A stretch of 64,000 nucleotides of DNA from assembly GCA_014529385.2 (NCBI GenBank), contig CM043958.1, positions 82,207,525-82,271,524 of the forward strand. Direction: 5' to 3'. Position numbers and translations under genes: made by a program. The notes beneath the pieces were generated by a model that was given only the letters and a program-made list of their open reading frames with translations, ran no database searches and had not been told where the DNA came from. Shown piece after piece: positions 59,959-64,000 of the stretch (position 1 is its first letter; the number at the start of each line of letters is the position of its first letter). The stretch is from Adiantum capillus-veneris (Eukaryota; Streptophyta; Polypodiopsida; Polypodiales; Pteridaceae).

Positions 59959-60960
59959 TCATGTAGTCAATTTCTTTTTCAATGTCTGAAAGGCAGTCAC
60001 CTCTGTGGATCCCCACGAGAAAGGGACTCCTTTTTGTGTCAAGATATGCAAAGGGGAAGCAACCTTTGCAAACTTTCGAATGAACCGCCTATAGTACGAA
60101 CACAGTCCCAAGAAGCTTCTAACTTCATGGACATTCTTCAAATCGTGCCAATCACGTATAGTCTCTATCTTGGCCAGGTCCATTTGCACTCCTGCTGCTG
60201 AGACAATGTGTCCCAAAAAGTGTATCTCTTGTAGGCAAAATTCACCTTCCTTTGCATTAATCACTAACTTGTGATCTCGTAATGCCTGAAAGACCTGAAG
60301 CAGATGATCTCTGTGTTCTGCCTCATTCTTGGAGAAAACAATGATGTCGTCAAAGAAAGTGCCAACAAATAGCCTGTGCTCTCGAAAAATCCTTTCCATC
60401 ATCCGGTTAAATGTCGCACGAGCGTTGGTTAAGCCAAAAGGCATCACCAAAAACTCAAATAACCCAAAAGTCGTCCGAAAAGCTGTCTTGTAGACGTCTC
60501 CCGGTGCTATCCTGATATGATGATATCCACTCTTCAGATCAATCCTGCTAAAGCATAAGGATCCCTGTAATCTGTCGAGTATATCATCGATCCTAGGAAT
60601 CGGAAATCTGTTCTTGATGGTGATTTTGTTGAGAGCTCTATAATCGATGCACATTCTCCAAGATCCGTCTTTCTTCAAAACCAACAACACTGGAGAGCAA
60701 TACGCTGAAGTACTAGGCTGGACAAGACCCTTTTCCAAGAGGTCTTTCACTTGGTTCATAATCTCTTCATTCTGTGCTCGGCTCACACGGTAAGGTGGCC
60801 GGTTCGGTGGTGTGCTTCCAGGTATCAGATCAATGGTATGATCTTCAAGACGAGCAGGTAGTAACTCTCCTGGTAGGCTTTCTGAGAAGCAATCGGCGTG
60901 AGTGTAGAAAATCTTGGCGTTCTTTATCAAGTTTAGACATATGTGTTTTATCCTCATCAC
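59959..60960 (-). CDS. G10 reverse transcriptase
   Basis: 334 open codons: [99 protein letters not shown] and the catalytic TFFDDIIVFSK. It ends with SFLGLCSYYRRFIRKFAKVA and FSWGSTEVTAFQTLKKKL. All motifs are in place. It would be part of a polyprotein, so the ATG is only the first Met of the open stretch. Confidence 0.92.
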   Translation of the reverse strand: MMRIKHICLNLIKNAKIFYTHADCFSESLPGELLPARLEDHTIDLIPGSTPPNRPPYRVSRAQNEEIMNQVKDLLEKGLVQPSTSAYCSPVLLVLKKDGSWRMCIDYRALNKITIKNRFPIPRIDDILDRLQGSLCFSRIDLKSGYHHIRIAPGDVYKTAFRTTFGLFEFLVMPFGLTNARATFNRMMERIFREHRLFVGTFFDDIIVFSKNEAEHRDHLLQVFQALRDHKLVINAKEGEFCLQEIHFLGHIVSAAGVQMDLAKIETIRDWHDLKNVHEVRSFLGLCSYYRRFIRKFAKVASPLHILTQKGVPFSWGSTEVTAFQTLKKKLTT

Positions 60961-61469
60961 TCAACTCTTTCATAAAGATCGAGTAAACAAACAGACTGGA
61001 TTTCATTAATTTAGAAATGGCCGAAGCTGATACAATAGGGACAGACTCGCCCTTTAATTTAATATCAAATACAATTGTTCTGCCCTTCTTTGTAATCAAA
61101 GTTGCTTTTCTCGCCTGATAATCGACCACGGCGTTGTGCTTTTTGGTACCAGGGAATCCGTAAGAGAACATCACAACCCTCCAAAGGCATTATGAAGAAG
61201 TCCTCATGCCCCGAATACCCTTGACAATGCAATCGAAGTTTTCCAATGACAGGTGTAATGGCCACGTCCCTGCCTAGTGCCACTAGAACTGCCTCTGCAA
61301 GTGGTTCCATCTGATCGGGAGTGATCTCGAGCCGCGCCACCAATTCCAGTGAAATGAAGTTGGCCTTGGCTCCTCCATCAAAGAAGATCAGGGCCTCTTG
61401 ATCAATCACTTTGTCCCAAGCTCGGAAAAGTTTTGTACTTTCGTCCATGGTGTCGGGATCGGTACCCAC
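60960..61469 (-). pseudogene. G10 aspartic protease
   Basis: DQEALIFFDGGAKANFISLE has DGGA in place of DSGA. It is followed by VAITPVIGKLRLHCQGYSGH and GCDVLLRIPWYQK (consensus DVLLGMPW), then frameshifted KKHNAVVDYQARKATLITKK in 60845-61174. Confidence 0.85.
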
Positions 61470-61528
61470 TCAATATGGAACCAGTCCTATTTTCATCTTG
61501 CCTTTTCTTACACATTCCCCAGCTGCTC

Positions 61529-63067
61529 TCAAACTCTCAGGCCTTTCGTCGTCCTTGTCGTTTCGTTCTTTCTGTGCCTTTTTAGGGCACTTCGCGGAGA
61601 TATGTCCAAATTCCCCGCATCCAAAAAGCACTTCCCCTCCCTGATGAAGCGAGCTCTCTCCTGAGGAGTAAGCTTGGGTCGTGCATCCTTTTTCTCTGGG
61701 TTGCTCTTTTTCTTTCTACTTTCATTCCCAGAAATCTGTTCGGCTCGTAGTGTCATGACCTCATCTGTGGGGTAGGTCAGACTTCCAGAGTGAATGGCAA
61801 AGCCCCGCTTCGCATGAATCATCAACTCCTGAATAGAAGCTGACTTCTGTTCCAAGCAGTGATCTCGGATCTCTGTAGGTAGACCCAAGGTGAACCGCTC
61901 AATCTGTTCTCTGACGAGATCTTCTTGAATGAAGAGGCAGGTAGAAAAGAGCTCCAGAATCTTTCACAGTAAGTATCCACTGTATCTCTCTTGGTCATCC
62001 GAAGATAGTTCCAAGCAGCTCGTATATCTCGTTTATACTCTTGCGTCAACCAAGAAGAAATAAAAAGACTCTTGAATTTCAGCCATTTAACTGGCACAGT
62101 CTTGCTTAATAGAAGCGTGGACCACCAAGTGCGAGCATTCCCCTTAAAGTAAGAGGCAGCTCTCCGAATCTTGGAGTGCTCTGAATAGCGTCCTCCCACG
62201 AAAGCGATGTCAAACTGTTGTATAAAAGACAAAGCCTTCGAAGCATCCGAGTATCCTGAGATATCAAACTTGATCGCGTGGCCACCTTCCTTAAACTCTC
62301 GGACTTTCTTGCTTTCATCTTTGAGAAAGTCATACTGGTTGGCTTTGTAAAAATTCTTCTTGTTCGCATAAAAGTTGTCGTTATCAGAGTCTGAACTGTC
62401 TGTAGACGAGTCCTCCGTAGAACTATCGCTCACTGGGTGAGATTTAGACTTCTTTGCCTTTTTCTTGCCCTTTCCGAAGCGTTGTTTCTTGCTTCACTTT
62501 TTGCTTTTTCTGTCTTCTTCGCTCAAATCTGAAGAGCTAGAAGAACTATCAGAAGAAGAAGAAGAAGAAGAAGAAGAAGAACTGGGTACTCCTTCAAATC
62601 GAACACGCTTCTTCTTTTCTTTGCCTTGTCGAATGTCGACTGACGACCCAAGTATCCCGAGAAGTCAGTGCCTTTCTTCTGCTTTTTGCCGTGCTTTTTA
62701 GCTTTGTTCTACGCGTCAAAAAGCTGAGTAATCCCTGCATCAACCACGTCTTCCAATTCCTTCTCCATATATTTCCTGGGAGCATGAGGTTTCTTGAGAG
62801 CGGGTTTCGAGAGTGGTGTTGTGGTTCTCTGCCACTCCGTATGCACCTCCTTAAAGAGGTCTGGCTCATATATTTTTCCATCTTCGGGTCCTTGGCAAAA
62901 TTGAGCATCATCTTTTTTGCATCGTTGATCAACTGTCGACGCTCCATCTCTCGATGCTCCACCTGAGTAGGCCGAGGCGGGCCATACTCTTCTCGTCCAT
63001 CTTCGTTGTGGTCTCTTCTCGCATCTCCGGATGCAGAAGGAGTCGACTGATTCTTGTCTGAAGCCAT
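61529..63067 (-). pseudogene. G10 Gag
   Basis: Start MASDKNQSTPSASGD at 63067, about 58 bp after the primer site. QLINDAKKMMLNFAKDPKME is helical. After frame breaks near 62840 and 62440, 61822-62433 has a Ser/Asp-rich stretch and the core (FDISGYSDASKALSFIQQFD, YFKGNARTWWSTLLL). The zinc knuckle near 61600-61630 is split by a T-run frameshift (KCF, then in another frame GCGEFGHISAKC). Confidence 0.87.
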
Positions 63068-63124
63068 AGGTGCCGCGGAAAAAAATTTGGGGATCGGATT
63101 TTCCGTAGAAGAGAAATCGGCCGT

Positions 63125-63136
63125 GCTCTGATACCA
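63125..63136 (-). other. G10 primer binding site
   Basis: The minus strand reads TGGTATCAGAGC, exact tRNA-iMet site, next to the 5' LTR. Confidence 0.95.
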
Positions 63137-63137
63137 C

Positions 63138-63767
63138 TATAACAGACTTGGACACTCCAAGTCAAGAATCAATCACGACAGCACCAAATAACCACTTCAA
63201 AACAGTTCACAGATCACAATAGATTTGCACTGGCCCGGTTCCGTGCCTAGAGATGTTGGCCTCGAAGACTAGCGCCCCTTTCGGTATTTCTTTTTGTATT
63301 AATCAATGTCAAAGTACAAGAGAGCGGTTAGGGTTTCACTCTCAGACTCTGCGTCCAGATGCTCTGAGAAGTGAGGCCCTCACCGCGTATATAAAGATTA
63401 CAAGGGATGCCCAAAAGCAGAGCCCCAAAAGCTTTCAAAATCAAAAGCAAGTGTTCTCTCTCACAAGCTCTCTGTGTGTGGCTTTTAATAAAATAAAGCA
63501 AGTATCCTTCTCTCTCTCTCACATCAATTCAACGTGGAGAAAAGCAAGCAAATTGCGTCGCTAGGCTGAGCTTTTTTTCACCTCCGTAAAATCCAGAAAG
63601 GTCCGTACTGCTGTCACGTGGCATTTGGCGCCTGGTTTCCAGCCATTTTAGGGTTTCAGCCAATAGTTAGGGTTAGGGTTTCCAAAAATTAGGGTTTGTA
63701 GGAAATTAGGGTTTTTGGCAAAAATTAGGGTTTTTGCTATCGGTAGCGACGTCATCACTTTGTGACA
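63138..63767 (-). repeat. G10 right LTR (5' LTR)
   Basis: 630 bp starting TATAACAGAC (TG mutated to TA) and ending CACTTTGTGACA. Near-identical to the left copy except around the telo-box cluster, where it has additional copies. Confidence 0.94.
63648..63733 (-). promoter_or_regulatory. Telo-box cluster in G10 LTR (right copy)
   Basis: Five TTAGGGTTT motifs at 63648-63656, 63673-63681, 63689-63697, 63706-63714 and 63725-63733, against three in the left LTR at the same place. The difference shows copy-number change of the motif after insertion, or unequal decay. Confidence 0.65.
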
Positions 63768-64000
63768 GGGGATCTGTCCCATTGCGTGCAAGAGCCCTTG
63801 GGACACTCATAGACATGTTCGCTCCGCTAAAAACGATCCAAAATAGAGAATTACAGTCTGCTGAGTTTTTTCGCAAGTTTAGGGTTGCACACCTAAACTG
63901 CAACACGAAAACACTAGGGGAGCCTCGGGAAGGCCTTAGCATGCTTAGACAGGGCTTTGGGCACTTGATAGTGACAAAACACGGAATTACAGCACGCTAA
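63768..64000. other. Unassigned DNA right of G10
   Basis: GGGGA (TSD) followed by about 228 bp without a recognised motif. An open plus-strand frame begins inside the LTR and runs through to the window end; its protein shows no recognisable family. Confidence 0.4.

Larger units (their letters stand above)
57075..63767 (-). mobile_element. G10: complete Ty3/Gypsy element
   Basis: 6,693 bp on the minus strand, TSD GGGGA at 57070-57074 and 63768-63772. LTRs 57075-57695 and 63138-63767 are very alike. Primer site, Gag, protease, RT, RNase H, integrase and polypurine tract are all in order. RT is open, but Gag, protease and integrase carry frameshifts, a nonsense codon and a 66-bp duplication. 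G3 is a more decayed relative and the fragment 10291-10540 is related. Confidence 0.94.

Noticed and set aside
57575-63733. Interstitial telomere
   Set aside because: Motifs are single or double TTAGGG units within an LTR pair, not a tandem telomeric array.

Overview
This window is plant nuclear DNA made almost entirely of retrotransposons. I found no host protein-coding gene and no tRNA, rRNA or CRISPR. Plant origin is supported by tRNA-iMet primer sites (TGGTATCAGAGC type), Ty3/Gypsy elements with a chromodomain, L1-type LINEs whose ORF1 looks like DUF4283 plus a CCHC knuckle, and TTTAGGG-type telo-boxes inside one LTR. The density and decay of the elements suggest a large genome, possibly a fern, lycophyte or gymnosperm. 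That last step is only a guess.

Names used here: G1-G10 are Ty3/Gypsy LTR elements and LA-LE are LINEs. Left part (1-16612): G2 (minus strand, gag-protease only) is interrupted by G1, a complete chromovirus at 468-6369 with 5-bp target-site duplication (TSD) CCGAG and a dense array of heat-shock-element motifs in its U3. To the right lie pieces of LINE LC, of a clade different from LA/LB. LC is broken by rearranged G3 (10632-14055), whose left LTR forms an inverted-repeat junction. A second 3' end of the LC family (LD) follows.

Middle (16613-55462): the LTR of G4, then a five-layer nest that can be read from TSDs and split reading frames. Element G5 was cut inside its integrase by LINE LA (18782-54147, 13-bp TSD). 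LA was cut in ORF1 by G6 (19491-41192) and in ORF2 by G8 (45162-52148, TSD TCTTG). G7 (25113-41154, TSD ACTCT) landed in the right LTR of G6. LINE LB (31292-38020, 15-17-bp TSD) landed in G7. Removing the insertions gives LA about 6.67 kb, matching LB at 6.73 kb, and restores G6's right LTR to the length of its left one. G6 keeps gag-protease and both LTRs but has no pol. G7, of the same family, keeps RT-RNase H-integrase and an extra 3' ORF but has lost its protease and most of its 5' LTR.

Right part (55463-64000): a truncated G2-family LTR (G9), a LINE scrap (LE), about 740 bp of unassigned DNA, then the complete element G10 (57075-63767, TSD GGGGA), and 233 bp of unassigned flank. Nearly every coding region carries nonsense codons, frameshifts or small duplications, so the residents look inactive. 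The points most worth checking are the heat-shock-element array in G1, the extra ORF of G7, the conserved ATGA ORF1/ORF2 overlap of the LINEs, and the hairpin cluster of G2.
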